A DNA stretch of 64,000 nt from Pseudoroseomonas cervicalis (GTDB lineage Bacteria > Pseudomonadota > Alphaproteobacteria > Acetobacterales > Acetobacteraceae). The notes under the pieces were generated by a model. It was not told the DNA's origin and did not search any database. It was given only the letters and a program-made list of their open reading frames with translations. A program made the translations under genes and the position numbers. The stretch covers positions 1,343,001-1,407,000 of the forward strand of contig NZ_JAUTAJ010000004.1 of the NCBI RefSeq assembly GCF_030818485.1, given 5' to 3'. Positions within the stretch are counted from its first letter, which is position 1, and the number at the start of each line of letters is the position of its first letter. Shown here in pieces: positions 26,493 to 36,038 of this stretch.

Positions 26493-27746
26493 TCAGCTGC
26501 GCACCAGCGGGCAGCCGCCCTCGGAGAGCGGGCGCCAGGCCTCGTCCGGGCCGGTGGTCTGCAGCAGCTTGTAGTAGTCCCAGGCGCCGCGCGATTCCTC
26601 GGGCGTCTTCACCTCGAACAGATAGACCGGGTGCACCTTGCGGCCATCCTCGCGGATGCGGCCCTGGCCGAAGCAATCATCATCGGTCGGCATCGCCTTC
26701 ATGCGCGTCACCACCTCGGTGCCGCTGGCCTTGGCCGCCGGCGCGCCCATATCGGCCACCGCCTTCAGGTAGTGCAGCACCGAGGCGTAGCAGCCGGCAT
26801 GCGACATGGCGGGGTAGTTGCCGCCCAGGCTGCCCTTGACGCGGTCGGTGAAGGCGCGGGTGCGGTCGTTCAGGTCCCAGTAGAAGCTCTCGGTGCAGAC
26901 CAGGCCCTGGGCCGCGCGCAGGCCGAGGCTGTGCACGTCGTTGATGAACATCAGCAGCACGGCGATCTTGGTGCCGCGGCGCGTCACGCCGAACTCGGCC
27001 GCCTGCTTGACGCAGTTGATGGTGTCGGTGCCGGCATTGGCCAGGCCGATCACCTTGGCGCGGCTCTGCTGCGCCTGCAGCAGGAAGGCCGAGAAATCGG
27101 TCGATTGCAGCGGGTGGCGCACATTGCCCAGCACCCTGCCGCCGGCCGCCTGCACGAAGCCGGTCGTGTTGCGCTCCAGATCATGGCCGAAGGCGTAGTC
27201 GGCGGTGATGAAGAACCAGCTATCGGCGCCGGTCTTCACCATGGCGCCGCCGGTGGACTTGGCCAGCATGTAGGTGTCGTAGGTCCAGTGCACCGTGTTC
27301 GGGCTGCACTGGCGGCCGGTCAGCTCGGTCGTGCCGCCGGTCGAGTTCAGATAGACCTTGTTCTTCTCGCGCACGATGCCGTTCACCGCCAGCGCCACGG
27401 CGGAGTTCGGCACGTCGACGATCAGGTCGACGCCGTCGCGGTCGATCCATTGCCGGGCGATGGTGGCGCCGACATCGGCCTTGTTCTGGTGGTCGGCCTG
27501 CACCACCTCGACATTGATGCCGCGCGCGGCGATGCCGCTGTCGAGGATGGCCTGGCGGACGCAGGCGGTCGAGGTGGGGCCGGAGATCTCGCGATAGACG
27601 CCCGACTGGTCGTTCAGCACGCCGATCTTCAGCGTGGTGCCCTGGGCGCGGGCGCGGCCCGGCAGGCTCATCAGCCCGGCGCCCAGGCTGGGGGCGAGGG
27701 CCGCGGCGGCGGCGGTCTTCAGCAGGCTACGGCGATCTTGTGCCAT
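26493..27746 (-). CDS. livK: Branched-chain amino-acid-type ABC substrate-binding protein
   Basis: A 417-residue periplasmic type I binding protein. The signal has a twin-arginine-like motif (DRRSLLKTAAAAAL) and ends ARAQG. The mature part starts LKIGVLNDQSGVYREISGPTS and contains the ADHQNKADVG and YAFGHDL blocks of the Leu/Ile/Val/urea/amide group. This subgroup often carries short-chain amides, aromatic acids or urea rather than leucine, so the substrate is open. It lies between livF and livH, which is an insertion into the usual FGMH order. Confidence 0.9.
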   Translation of the reverse strand: MAQDRRSLLKTAAAAALAPSLGAGLMSLPGRARAQGTTLKIGVLNDQSGVYREISGPTSTACVRQAILDSGIAARGINVEVVQADHQNKADVGATIARQWIDRDGVDLIVDVPNSAVALAVNGIVREKNKVYLNSTGGTTELTGRQCSPNTVHWTYDTYMLAKSTGGAMVKTGADSWFFITADYAFGHDLERNTTGFVQAAGGRVLGNVRHPLQSTDFSAFLLQAQQSRAKVIGLANAGTDTINCVKQAAEFGVTRRGTKIAVLLMFINDVHSLGLRAAQGLVCTESFYWDLNDRTRAFTDRVKGSLGGNYPAMSHAGCYASVLHYLKAVADMGAPAAKASGTEVVTRMKAMPTDDDCFGQGRIREDGRKVHPVYLFEVKTPEESRGAWDYYKLLQTTGPDEAWRPLSEGGCPLVRS

Positions 27747-27895
27747 TTCTCGGTTCTCTCCCACTCGCCCCTGTCGCGACCCGGGGCCGGTCCTGCGCCC
27801 CGGCGCCGGCGCCCTGGGCGCGGCGGGCCGGGCGGGGCGCCACGGCGAAGTCGCGCTGTCGCCAGCGCGGGTGACCGGGCGCGATCCGCGACGGA

Positions 27896-28592
<697 letters not shown>

Positions 28593-28600
<8 letters not shown>

Positions 28601-29369
28601 GCGCGGCGGCTCCGGCGATGGAGGGATCGGTGCCGAGATAGGCGGCGATCACCTCCGGGTTGCGGGAGACCTCGGCATAGCGCCCCTCGGCCAGCACGCG
28701 GCCGCGGGTCAGCACGGTGATGGTGTCGCACAGCCCTTCGACCACCTTCAGATTGTGCTCGACCATCAGCACGGTGCGGCCCTCGGCCACGCGCTTCACC
28801 AGCGCCACGATGCGGTCGACATCCTCCGCCGTCATGCCGGCGGTGGGTTCGTCCAGCAGCATCATGACGGGGTCGAGCGCCAGCGTCGTCGCGATCTCCA
28901 GCGCGCGCTTGCGGCCATAGGGCAATTGCCCGGCCGGCAGATGCGCATAGGTGGAAAGCCCGACATCCTCCAGCAGCTCCCGCGCCCGCGCATCGTAGCG
29001 CTGCAGCACGCGGTCGGAGCGCCAGAAATCGAAGCTGCCGCCCCGCGCGCGCTGCAGCGCCACGCGCACATTCTCCAGCACCGAGAGATGCGGGAACACC
29101 GCCGAGATCTGGAAGCTGCGCACCAGGCCGAGCCGCGCCACTTCCGCCGGCTTCATGCGCGTGATGTCGCGGCCGTCGAAGCGGATGGTGCCGCGCGTCG
29201 GCGGCAGGAATTTGGTCAGCAGGTTGAAGCAGGTGGTCTTGCCGGCGCCGTTCGGCCCGATCAGGCCATGAATGCTGCCGCGCCTGATCTTCAATGAAAC
29301 ATCGCCGACCGCGACGAAGCCAAGGAACTCCTTGGTCATCCCCTCGGTCTCCAGGATGCTGTCCGCCAC
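28593..29369 (-). CDS. livG: Branched-chain amino-acid ABC ATPase LivG
   Basis: 258 residues. Walker A GPNGAGKTT, the LivG-specific ARLGLVRSFQISAVFPHLSVLENV segment, Walker B MMLLDEPTAGMTAEDVD, and VEHNLKVVEGLCD. The signature motif is weak: LPYGRKRALEIATTLAL replaces the usual LSYGEQR, as in many LivG. I chose GTG 29369, since the first ATG lies inside the ATPase fold. It is first gene of the operon. Confidence 0.92.
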
Positions 29370-29511
29370 CCTGTCGCCCCCTGTCTTGTTACGCTTCCCG
29401 CCAGACCGGTTCCGGTCCGTTGCTGCGCACAATGGCGGGAGGTCAGGCGGCGCGCAAGCAAAGCTTTGCGGTCAGCGCAGGAGATTCGGTGGATCCCGCT
29501 TCTTTACCCTA

Positions 29512-29547
29512 TTCTGCGCAGAAGACCCTGCTGCATTCTACGCAGAA
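29512..29547. promoter_or_regulatory. Paired dyads upstream of the liv operon
   Basis: TTCTGCGCAGAA (29512-29523, perfect palindrome) and TTCTACGCAGAA (29536-29547, one mismatch) are centred 24 bases apart, about 145 bases before the livG start and downstream of the rrf2 stop. Spacing near two helical turns suggests a cooperative operator. Confidence 0.55.
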
Positions 29548-29601
29548 TATCCTGCCGCGCGCGGCGGCGCTGTTCAGACGGCAAAGTTCAGAGGGCGAAG
29601 T

Positions 29602-30066
29602 TCAGATGGCGAAGTTCAGCGCCTCCGGCGTCGGGCGGCGCAGCCCGGCGAGCGCGGCGCGGCGCAGCAGCTCGGCCACGGTCAGCTCGCCCAGCCGCGC
29701 CAGCATCGCCTCCTCCAGCTCCTGCCAGAGCGGGCGCAGCACCTTCTCCTGCAGCGGCGAGGGCGTGGCGCTCTCCGCCTCCTCCCCCTCCCTCGGCAGG
29801 TCGGGGCCGGCGACGGCGGCGACCAGCTCGGCCAGGGTGATGTCGCGCGCCGCGCGGCCCAACCGGTAGCCGCCCTTGGGGCCGCGCGTGCTGCCCAGGA
29901 TGCCGGCGCGCGACAGCGCCTGCAGCACCGGCTCGATGCCGCGCCGCGCCTCGCCCAGCCGCTCGGCGATATCGCCCGCCGGCACGGTGGTGCCTCGGCC
30001 GGCGTGGAACGCCACATCCAGCACGATGGACACCGCCGTCATCACCCGATCCCGCCGCAGCAGCAT
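29602..30066 (-). CDS. Rrf2-family transcriptional regulator (CymR-like context)
   Basis: 154 residues. The winged-helix N-terminus of the Rrf2 family is clear (PAGDIAERLGEARRGIEPVLQALSRAGILGSTRGPKGGYRLGR). It contains no cysteine at all, so it cannot hold the Fe-S cluster of IscR or NsrR. It is divergent from cysK, as expected for a CymR-like cysteine regulator that senses cysteine metabolism through CysK; this is inference from context. It could also act on the liv operon downstream on the same strand. Confidence 0.88.
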   Translation of the reverse strand: MLLRRDRVMTAVSIVLDVAFHAGRGTTVPAGDIAERLGEARRGIEPVLQALSRAGILGSTRGPKGGYRLGRAARDITLAELVAAVAGPDLPREGEEAESATPSPLQEKVLRPLWQELEEAMLARLGELTVAELLRRAALAGLRRPTPEALNFAI

Positions 30067-30113
30067 TGCATTGACCCCTGATCCACGCGCACAAGACGTG
30101 ATATAACGCGCGC
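30067..30113. promoter_or_regulatory. Compact divergent promoter, rrf2/cysK
   Basis: 47 bases only. It contains TTGACC (30071-30076) and GATATAAC (near 30099-30106). The second sits too close to the cysK ATG for a normal leader, so transcription could start at or near the start codon. Confidence 0.5.
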
Positions 30114-31097
30114 ATGCCCGAAGGAAACACCCCCCCCAACCGTGCCGGCGCCCGAATCCCCGCGGGAATCCACGACAGCATCCTGGCCACCATCGGCAAC
30201 ACCCCGCTGGTCCGCCTGCCGCGTCTGGAGGCGACACGCGGCCTGAAGGCCCGGCTGGCGCTGAAGCTGGAATTCTTCAACCCGCTCGGCTCGGTGAAGG
30301 ACCGCATCGGCCTGGCCATGGTCGAGGCCGCCGAGCGCGAGGGCCGCATCCGCCCCGGCGAATCGGTGCTGGTCGAGCCGACCTCGGGCAATACCGGCAT
30401 TGCGCTTGGCTTCGTCGCCGCCGCCAAGGGCTACCGGCTGATCGTCACCATGCCGGACGGGGCCAGCATCGAGCGGCGCAAGATGCTGCGGCTGCTGGGC
30501 GCCGAGGTCGAGCTGACCCCGGCGAGCCAGGGCATGTCGGGCGCCATCGCCCGCGCCGAGGCGATCATCGCCTCCACCCCGGGCGCCTGGATGCCGCGGC
30601 AATTCGACAACCCGGCCAATCCGGCGATCCATGCCGCCACCACGGCGGAGGAGATCTGGGCCGACACCGCCGGCGAGGTCGATGCGGTGGTGGGCGGCGT
30701 CGGCACCGGCGGCACGCTGACCGGCATCGCCCGCGCGCTGAAGCCGCGCCGGGAGGGCCTGCGGGTGATCGGGGTGGAGCCGGCGGAATCCGCCGTGCTC
30801 TCCGGCGACGATCCGGGCCCGCATGAGATCCAGGGCATCGGCGCCGGCTTCCGCCCCGCCGTGCTGGAGCTGGCGCTGCTCGACAGCGTCCGCCGCGTCA
30901 CCGAGCGGGAAAGCTTCGCCGCCGCCCGGCTCTGTGCCCGCACCGAGGGGCTGCCGATCGGCATCTCCTCCGGCGCCGTGCTGCACGCCATGCTGGACCT
31001 GGCCGAGCAGAAGGAGATGGAGGGGCGGCTGATCGTGGGCATCGCCGCCTCCTTCGCGGAGCGATACCTGTCGACGGATCTGTTCACGGGATTGTGA
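30114..31097 (+). CDS. cysK: Cysteine synthase A (O-acetylserine sulfhydrylase)
   Basis: A PLP enzyme that makes cysteine from O-acetylserine and sulfide. 327 residues. The PLP Lys is in LGSVKDRIGLAM (residues ~58-69), the substrate loop is EPTSGNTGIAL, and the phosphate loop is GVGTGGTLTGIARAL. There is no ribosome site before the ATG; instead TATAAC ends eight bases upstream, so the message may be leaderless. It is divergent from an Rrf2-type regulator 47 bases away. Confidence 0.94.
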   Translation: MPEGNTPPNRAGARIPAGIHDSILATIGNTPLVRLPRLEATRGLKARLALKLEFFNPLGSVKDRIGLAMVEAAEREGRIRPGESVLVEPTSGNTGIALGFVAAAKGYRLIVTMPDGASIERRKMLRLLGAEVELTPASQGMSGAIARAEAIIASTPGAWMPRQFDNPANPAIHAATTAEEIWADTAGEVDAVVGGVGTGGTLTGIARALKPRREGLRVIGVEPAESAVLSGDDPGPHEIQGIGAGFRPAVLELALLDSVRRVTERESFAAARLCARTEGLPIGISSGAVLHAMLDLAEQKEMEGRLIVGIAASFAERYLSTDLFTGL

Positions 31098-31228
31098 GTC
31101 CTGGAGGGGCGCCGGCCGGTCCGGCGCCCCTCCCGCGATCCGTTCGCCTGGGCTGCAACCCAGAATTGTCAACAACCGGTTAAAACCCCCTGCCCATCCT
31201 GCCGGCCACACTGGCGGGAACCGTGTCG

Positions 31229-33547
31229 ATGCGCTTTTTTCTGAACCTGAAGGTGGGGCTCAAACTCGCCCTCTCCGCATTGCTGACCTTCATCCTGTTG
31301 GCGGTGCTGGTGGTGCGCACCAATTCCAGCCTGACCGACGTGCTGGAGCAGGACCAGGTTCTGCGCCAGGCCGCCGAGGCGAACAGCGCGCTGAGCGATG
31401 CCGAGACCGAGGGCGTGCGCGCCGCGCTGTTCAACAGCATGGCCGAGGGCGCGCAGACGCTGGAGGCGGTGGAGACCGCCCAGCAGGGCGTGCAGCAGCG
31501 CCTGGCGCGGCTGCGCGAGCGCATCCAGACCGGTGCCGCCCAGGCCCAGCCGGCCGAGCGCGAGCGGGCGCTGGCCCTGCTGACGCAGATCGACGAATAC
31601 GCCGCCGCGCTGAACGAGGTGACGCAGCAGCGCGTCGCGCTGCTGAACCGCCGCGACAAGGTGCTGTTCCCGGCGATGAATGAATACGACCAGCGCTTCG
31701 AGGCGGTCGCCGCCAGCATGGAGTTCGAGCTGACCGAGCCCGCCCGGGTCGATGAGATGCGGCAGCGGCTGATGGCCTATCACGGCGCGGTCAATGACCT
31801 GCGCGCCGCGGTGCAGCGCTTCATCGGCACCGAGGACCAGGAGCAGGCGCGCCGCCTGCGCCGCGCCGTCGCGCAGCAGCGCGTGCATTTCCGCGGTGTC
31901 TCCAGCGGCCCGCTGACGCCGAGCCTGCGCACCGAGGTGGAGCGCATGGGCAATGCCAGCGCCAGCATCGCCACCGCCTCGGAAGAGATGGTGACCGGCA
32001 TGGCCGCCATCGCCGAGCTGCGCCAGGGCCGCGCCGATCCGGCCCGCGCCCGGCTGGAGGAAGGGCTGAGCGCCGTGTCGCAGGCGATGGAGGCGGATGC
32101 CAATCGCCGCCACACCGCCGTCGAGGCCTCGCTGTCGCAGGTGAAGCAGGACACGCTGATCGCCGGCGGCGCCATCGCGCTCGTGCTGATCCTGGCCGGT
32201 CTCGCCACCTCCAGCGCCATCAGCGCGCCGCTGCGCCGCCTCTCGGCCGTGCTGTCGCGCATCGCCGAGGGCAATGCCGCCGTCACCGTGCCCGACCGCA
32301 ACCGCCGCGACGAGATCGGCGCCATCGCCGGCGCCGTCGAGGCGCTGCGCACCACGGTGGGCGAGGCCTTCGCCCAGCGCCAGATGCTGGAGCAGATGCC
32401 GACCGGCGTGATGATGTCGGACCCGGCGAAGGATTTCCGCATCACCTACATGAACGCCCGGATGCGCGAGATCCTCTCCGACCACGTCGCCGACGCGCTG
32501 CCCTGCGCGCCGGAGGATGTGCCGAACCAGAGCCTCGACATCTTCCATGCCGACCCGGCGGCGCAGCGCGCCCTGCTCTCCGACGCGGCCAATCTGCCGC
32601 ATCGCGAGCGCATGAAGATGGGCGGCGAGGTGATCGACCTCAGCGTCTCGGCGATCCGCGACAGCCAGGGCGGCTATGTCGGCCCGATGCTGGTCTGGAC
32701 GCTGGTGACCGAGCAGGCGCGGCTGGCCGACACTTTCGAGGGCCAGGTCAGCGGCACGGTCGAGCATGTGGTGGCGCAGGCGCAGGAGATGCGCGAGGCG
32801 GCCCGCCGCCTGACGGCGAGCGCCAAGCAGTCCGGCCAGGAGGCCGGCATGGTGGCCGAGGCCGCCGGCCGCGCCAATGCCGATGTGCAGGCCGTCGCCG
32901 CCGCGGCCGAGGAGATGGCCGCCTCCATCGTCGAGATCACCCGCCGCGTCAGCGAGGCGGCGCAGGTCACCGACCGCGCGGTGCAGGAGGCGCGCTCGAC
33001 CGACGTCACCATGCGCAGCCTGGCCGAGAGTGCCACGCGCATCGGCGATGTGGTGCGGCTGATCGGCGACATCGCCGGCCAGACCAACCTGCTGGCGCTG
33101 AACGCCACCATCGAGGCCGCCCGTGCCGGCGAGGCCGGCAAGGGCTTCGCCGTCGTCGCCTCCGAGGTGAAGAACCTGGCCGGGCAGACGGCGCGCGCCA
33201 CCGAGGAGATCAGCAGCCAGATCGCCGAGATGCAGTCGGTGACCGGCCGCGCGGTGGATGCCATTCGCGGCATCGGCAGCACGGTCGAGCGCACCAACGA
33301 GATCTCGACGGCGATCGCCGCCGCGGTCGAGCAGCAGGGCGCCGCGACGCAGGAGATCGCCCGCAGCGCCAGCCAGGTGGCCGAGGCGACCGGCACCGTG
33401 ACCCAGCGCATCGCCCGCGTGCGCGAGGCGGCGGTGAACGATGCCGAGGCCGCCGGCGGCATGCTGGAGGCGACCGAGGGCCTGGCCGGCCAGGCCAATG
33501 AACTGCGCGGCCGCGCCTCGGAATTCCTGGTGGCGATCCGCGCCTGA
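31229..33547 (+). CDS. Membrane methyl-accepting chemotaxis protein with internal PAS
   Basis: 772 residues. Transmembrane helix 1 at ~9-30, a helical periplasmic sensor of ~280 residues, transmembrane helix 2 at ~312-335, HAMP, a divergent PAS-like domain ([31 protein letters not shown], ~390-420), then the signalling domain with the strictly conserved tip ([20 protein letters not shown]). ATG 31229 was chosen by its distance to GGCGGGA over GTG 31223. It ends with an intrinsic terminator and is transcribed alone. The AT-rich stretch at 31165-31190 (GTCAACAACCGGTTAAAAC) probably carries its promoter. Confidence 0.92.
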   Translation: MRFFLNLKVGLKLALSALLTFILLAVLVVRTNSSLTDVLEQDQVLRQAAEANSALSDAETEGVRAALFNSMAEGAQTLEAVETAQQGVQQRLARLRERIQTGAAQAQPAERERALALLTQIDEYAAALNEVTQQRVALLNRRDKVLFPAMNEYDQRFEAVAASMEFELTEPARVDEMRQRLMAYHGAVNDLRAAVQRFIGTEDQEQARRLRRAVAQQRVHFRGVSSGPLTPSLRTEVERMGNASASIATASEEMVTGMAAIAELRQGRADPARARLEEGLSAVSQAMEADANRRHTAVEASLSQVKQDTLIAGGAIALVLILAGLATSSAISAPLRRLSAVLSRIAEGNAAVTVPDRNRRDEIGAIAGAVEALRTTVGEAFAQRQMLEQMPTGVMMSDPAKDFRITYMNARMREILSDHVADALPCAPEDVPNQSLDIFHADPAAQRALLSDAANLPHRERMKMGGEVIDLSVSAIRDSQGGYVGPMLVWTLVTEQARLADTFEGQVSGTVEHVVAQAQEMREAARRLTASAKQSGQEAGMVAEAAGRANADVQAVAAAAEEMAASIVEITRRVSEAAQVTDRAVQEARSTDVTMRSLAESATRIGDVVRLIGDIAGQTNLLALNATIEAARAGEAGKGFAVVASEVKNLAGQTARATEEISSQIAEMQSVTGRAVDAIRGIGSTVERTNEISTAIAAAVEQQGAATQEIARSASQVAEATGTVTQRIARVREAAVNDAEAAGGMLEATEGLAGQANELRGRASEFLVAIRA

Positions 33548-33594
33548 CCTCCGGGCGGGCCGCAGCGGCCCGCCCTGCCCCGCCTTGTGGAGGA

Positions 33595-33623
33595 GGCCCG
33601 GCCGGTTCGGCCGGGCCTTTTTT
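33595..33623 (+). terminator. Intrinsic terminator after the membrane MCP gene
   Basis: A perfect 10-bp stem (GGCCCGGCCG), GTT loop, then six T. A second GC-rich hairpin without T tract (9-bp stem) sits at about 33553-33576 just before it. Confidence 0.9.
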
Positions 33624-34263
33624 CGTGCGGGCTCGGGGGGCGGCCAAAGGTGCGGCGTCAGCAGGGCCGATGCTCCGCTGCGTGAGGCTGCGCGATGGCG
33701 CTGTCGGACATCAGCGGCAAGAAAGCGGTGCGAGCGCGCCAGGCCTTGGCGCCGGCCATCCGCGCCGTGGTCAGGATCCGCTGCAGGAGGACGGCCCGAA
33801 TGGCGGAGGAGCAGCGGCCGTGAAGATGCCGCTGGCCACCCTGCCCCGCAGCGTTGGAGTGAACACGACAGAGCGACAGAGCCTGCCCTATCCATGCTCA
33901 AGCGCGGGCGCCACGACTTTCTCTCGGCTTATGTCCGTCATGGCGAAGCCGGGCTCGCAGCGAACGCAGGGCTATCAATACCGCCGACCTGTCATGCGGT
34001 TCTGCCGGGACCATCCTGCGCGAGACTGGCATCCGCCTCGCTTGCCCGCCTGCCCTGTCTGGTGGAACGGAATGGCGCGGCCCTCCCGCCAGCCAGGCCG
34101 AGGGCGTCGCGGGAAGCCGAGCATCGCTTCGAGGGCCTGGCCTCAGCGACCGGATCGCACCAGGCGCCGCGCCCCGCGCCGCCATGCTGCGGTATGCGCG
34201 TCGCAGCCCCGGCAGCACACCGCTCCTCGGCAGCGCACAGCCCGCGGATTCAACTTGCGCGGT
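33624..34263. other. 640-base region without a recognisable gene
   Basis: No reading frame has convincing family similarity, and the codon pattern differs from neighbours. A short frame from ATG 33695 begins MALSDISGKKAVRARQA, faintly like the start of tyrosine-recombinase genes, and stops after about 42 codons. It may be a decayed insertion at the border of the flagellar region; evidence is weak. Confidence 0.35.
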
Positions 34264-35034
34264 TCAGACGGTGTAGGAGATCAGGCTGGCCGAGGTGGCC
34301 TCGTCGCCCGCCATGACGAGATAGCGCTGGATCAGCTTCTCGCGCCCCTCGGGGGTGGCGAACTGGTCGAGATCCAGCCGCTTCTCCAGCTGCCGCGCCT
34401 GGGATTCGATCGATTGGAAAGCGATCTGTTCGGGCAGCCCGGCCAGCGTCAGCGCCACGCGGCGCAGGATCTTGTCGCCGAGGATGTTGTAGACGCCGGG
34501 CGTCTTGTCCTCCATCGAGCGCACATGCAGCGCGTCGGCGACGGGCTGGCTCTGCGTCGACACCTCGTCGACGCGCTTGTACTCGATGTAGTTGCTGCGG
34601 ATCTCGGCAAACACCGTGGGATCGCGCAGCTTGGTCAGGCCGGACTTGAAAAAATCCAGCGTCTCCGCCGCCGCCGCCCAGGCCTTGTTGGTCAGGCGCG
34701 AGGGCAGATTGCCGCTCTTGGACAGATCGGCGGTCAGCGCCTTCACCGCCAGGCCGGTGTTGTTCTCCTGCCCGGCGAGGCCGAAGGATTCCAGCAGCAC
34801 GCGCCGCGCCACCGGGTCCTTCAGCAGCTCCTCCGGCGTCTCGGCCTTGTCGATCGCCTTCTGCAGCCGGTCGAGGTCGCGGGTGATGGCGACATCCTTG
34901 CTCAGCCGCTCGGTCGCCTTGTCCTCGTTCTTCAGCGTCTGCTTGTAGAGGCCGATGCGCTCGGACCCGCTCATCACCGTGCTGCCATCCGAGCCATAGC
35001 CGAACAGCACACCGATATGCGGGTTGATCGGCAC
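34264..35034 (-). CDS. DUF1217-family flagellar-associated protein
   Basis: A 256-residue, mostly helical, non-exported protein resembling the DUF1217 family that occurs in alphaproteobacterial flagellar clusters. Features: SERIGLYKQTLKNEDKATERLSKDVAITRDLDRL, SGNLPSRLTNKAWA, and a C-terminal helix with FQSIESQARQLEKRLDL. It starts with GTG, 13 bases after the flbT stop; no earlier in-frame ATG fits. The function is unknown. Being third in the flaF-flbT operon suggests a role in flagellin handling. Confidence 0.7.
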   Translation of the reverse strand: MPINPHIGVLFGYGSDGSTVMSGSERIGLYKQTLKNEDKATERLSKDVAITRDLDRLQKAIDKAETPEELLKDPVARRVLLESFGLAGQENNTGLAVKALTADLSKSGNLPSRLTNKAWAAAAETLDFFKSGLTKLRDPTVFAEIRSNYIEYKRVDEVSTQSQPVADALHVRSMEDKTPGVYNILGDKILRRVALTLAGLPEQIAFQSIESQARQLEKRLDLDQFATPEGREKLIQRYLVMAGDEATSASLISYTV

Positions 35035-35047
35035 CGGCCGCGCGCCC

Positions 35048-35506
35048 TCAGCCGGCCTGGGGCGCGGCCACCGGCGCGGTGAGCGCGGCCTCGCCGAGCA
35101 TCGCGTCGTCATGCGCGAAGAGCACCCGCACGCGGCGCATCGCCTCCCAGCAATCCCCCGCCTCGAGATCGGCGATGGCCTGGGCCAGCACGTTGCGCGC
35201 GGTGGGCGAGGTGGTGGCGGTGGCGTATTCATCGGCCAGCATGCGGGCATGGCCGACATACTGGTCGCGCTCCTCCTCCTCGGCGATATAGGCGGCCTGG
35301 ATGGCGAAGTAGACGCGGCGCGCCGGGGTGCGCGCATCCTCGGGCGACATGATCTGCTTGCCGAACAGGAAGCGGGCGCGGTTCGACAGCATCACGCTGG
35401 TGCGCGTCTTGAACTGCAGCGCCGCGCCATTGACCAGCATGCGGTCGCCGGCGCGAAGGTCGAGCACCAGGCGGCCGGAGCCGCGCGGGGACCGGGTCTC
35501 GCTCAT
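35048..35506 (-). CDS. flbT: Flagellin translation repressor FlbT
   Basis: 152 residues. In Caulobacter FlbT binds the flagellin mRNA leader and promotes decay when assembly is incomplete. The family core is present: LVLDLRAGDRMLVNGAALQFKTRTSVMLSNRARFLFGKQIM, followed by a helical tail. It overlaps flaF by four bases (ATGA). The two adjacent flagellin genes carry matching structured leaders that are natural targets. Confidence 0.92.
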   Translation of the reverse strand: MSETRSPRGSGRLVLDLRAGDRMLVNGAALQFKTRTSVMLSNRARFLFGKQIMSPEDARTPARRVYFAIQAAYIAEEEERDQYVGHARMLADEYATATTSPTARNVLAQAIADLEAGDCWEAMRRVRVLFAHDDAMLGEAALTAPVAAPQAG

Positions 35507-35892
35507 GCCGCGGCTCCCGTCTGGGCGGCATCCGGGGCGCGCCCCATCAGCCCGCCGGCGAAGCTGTCGCAGAGATCGGCGAGGAAGCCGAGATCGGCCT
35601 CGTCCTCCTTGTCCACCTCGCGCATCGCGACGCGGCAGAGCGAGACGATCTGGCCGCGCAGCGGCGCCGGCAGCTCACAGGATTCATGCAGCATGAGGAT
35701 GCGGACCGTGGAGAACAGGCGCAGCGCATCGGCGCGGGCGCGCACCTTGTCGAGCTCGGAGCCCTCGATCGCCATGCGCAGCCGGCCCGAGACCAGGGCG
35801 TAGACTTCGGCTTCCTGCTCGCGGATGGACCTCGCAGCCTTCACGACACCATAGGCGCGCAGCGCCTGGGCCTGAAAATGGTGTGCGGACAC
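35503..35892 (-). CDS. flaF: Flagellin biosynthesis regulator FlaF
   Basis: 129 residues. FlaF acts opposite FlbT, being needed for flagellin synthesis and secretion in alphaproteobacteria. The family pattern is clear (AYGVVKAARSIREQEAEVYALVSGRLR and a helical C-terminal half). It is first of the flaF-flbT-DUF1217 operon and lies 146 bases downstream of flagellin 1 on the same strand; that gap holds only a weak CAGGC/GCCTG hairpin (36010-36022). Confidence 0.91.
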   Translation of the reverse strand: MSAHHFQAQALRAYGVVKAARSIREQEAEVYALVSGRLRMAIEGSELDKVRARADALRLFSTVRILMLHESCELPAPLRGQIVSLCRVAMREVDKEDEADLGFLADLCDSFAGGLMGRAPDAAQTGAAA

Positions 35893-36038
35893 GATACCAG
35901 CCTCTCGTTTTGACGGCGGCGGGACGCGAGGCCCCGTACGTGGTTCGGGTTCTTTCAGGAATCATGGCCGGACGGCGTTTCCTCCGTCCGGCCCGGCCGG
36001 CCCCGCCGTCAGGCGGAGCCTGTCAGCCTTGCCCGGGC

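Noticed and set aside
29602..30066. Rrf2 protein as IscR or NsrR
   Set aside because: It has no cysteines, so no Fe-S cluster can be held in the known way.
30114..31097. cysK as cystathionine beta-synthase or threonine synthase-like enzyme
   Set aside because: Length, SVKDRIG, TSGNTG and GTGGTLTG motifs fit CysK, with no CBS or haem domain.
33695..33823. Short frame MALSDISGKKAVRARQ as an integrase gene
   Set aside because: Only about 42 codons with weak resemblance. Not enough for a gene or pseudogene call.
31169..33901. 910-codon minus-strand frame opposite the membrane MCP gene
   Set aside because: Compositional shadow. The plus-strand protein has complete MCP architecture and its own terminator.
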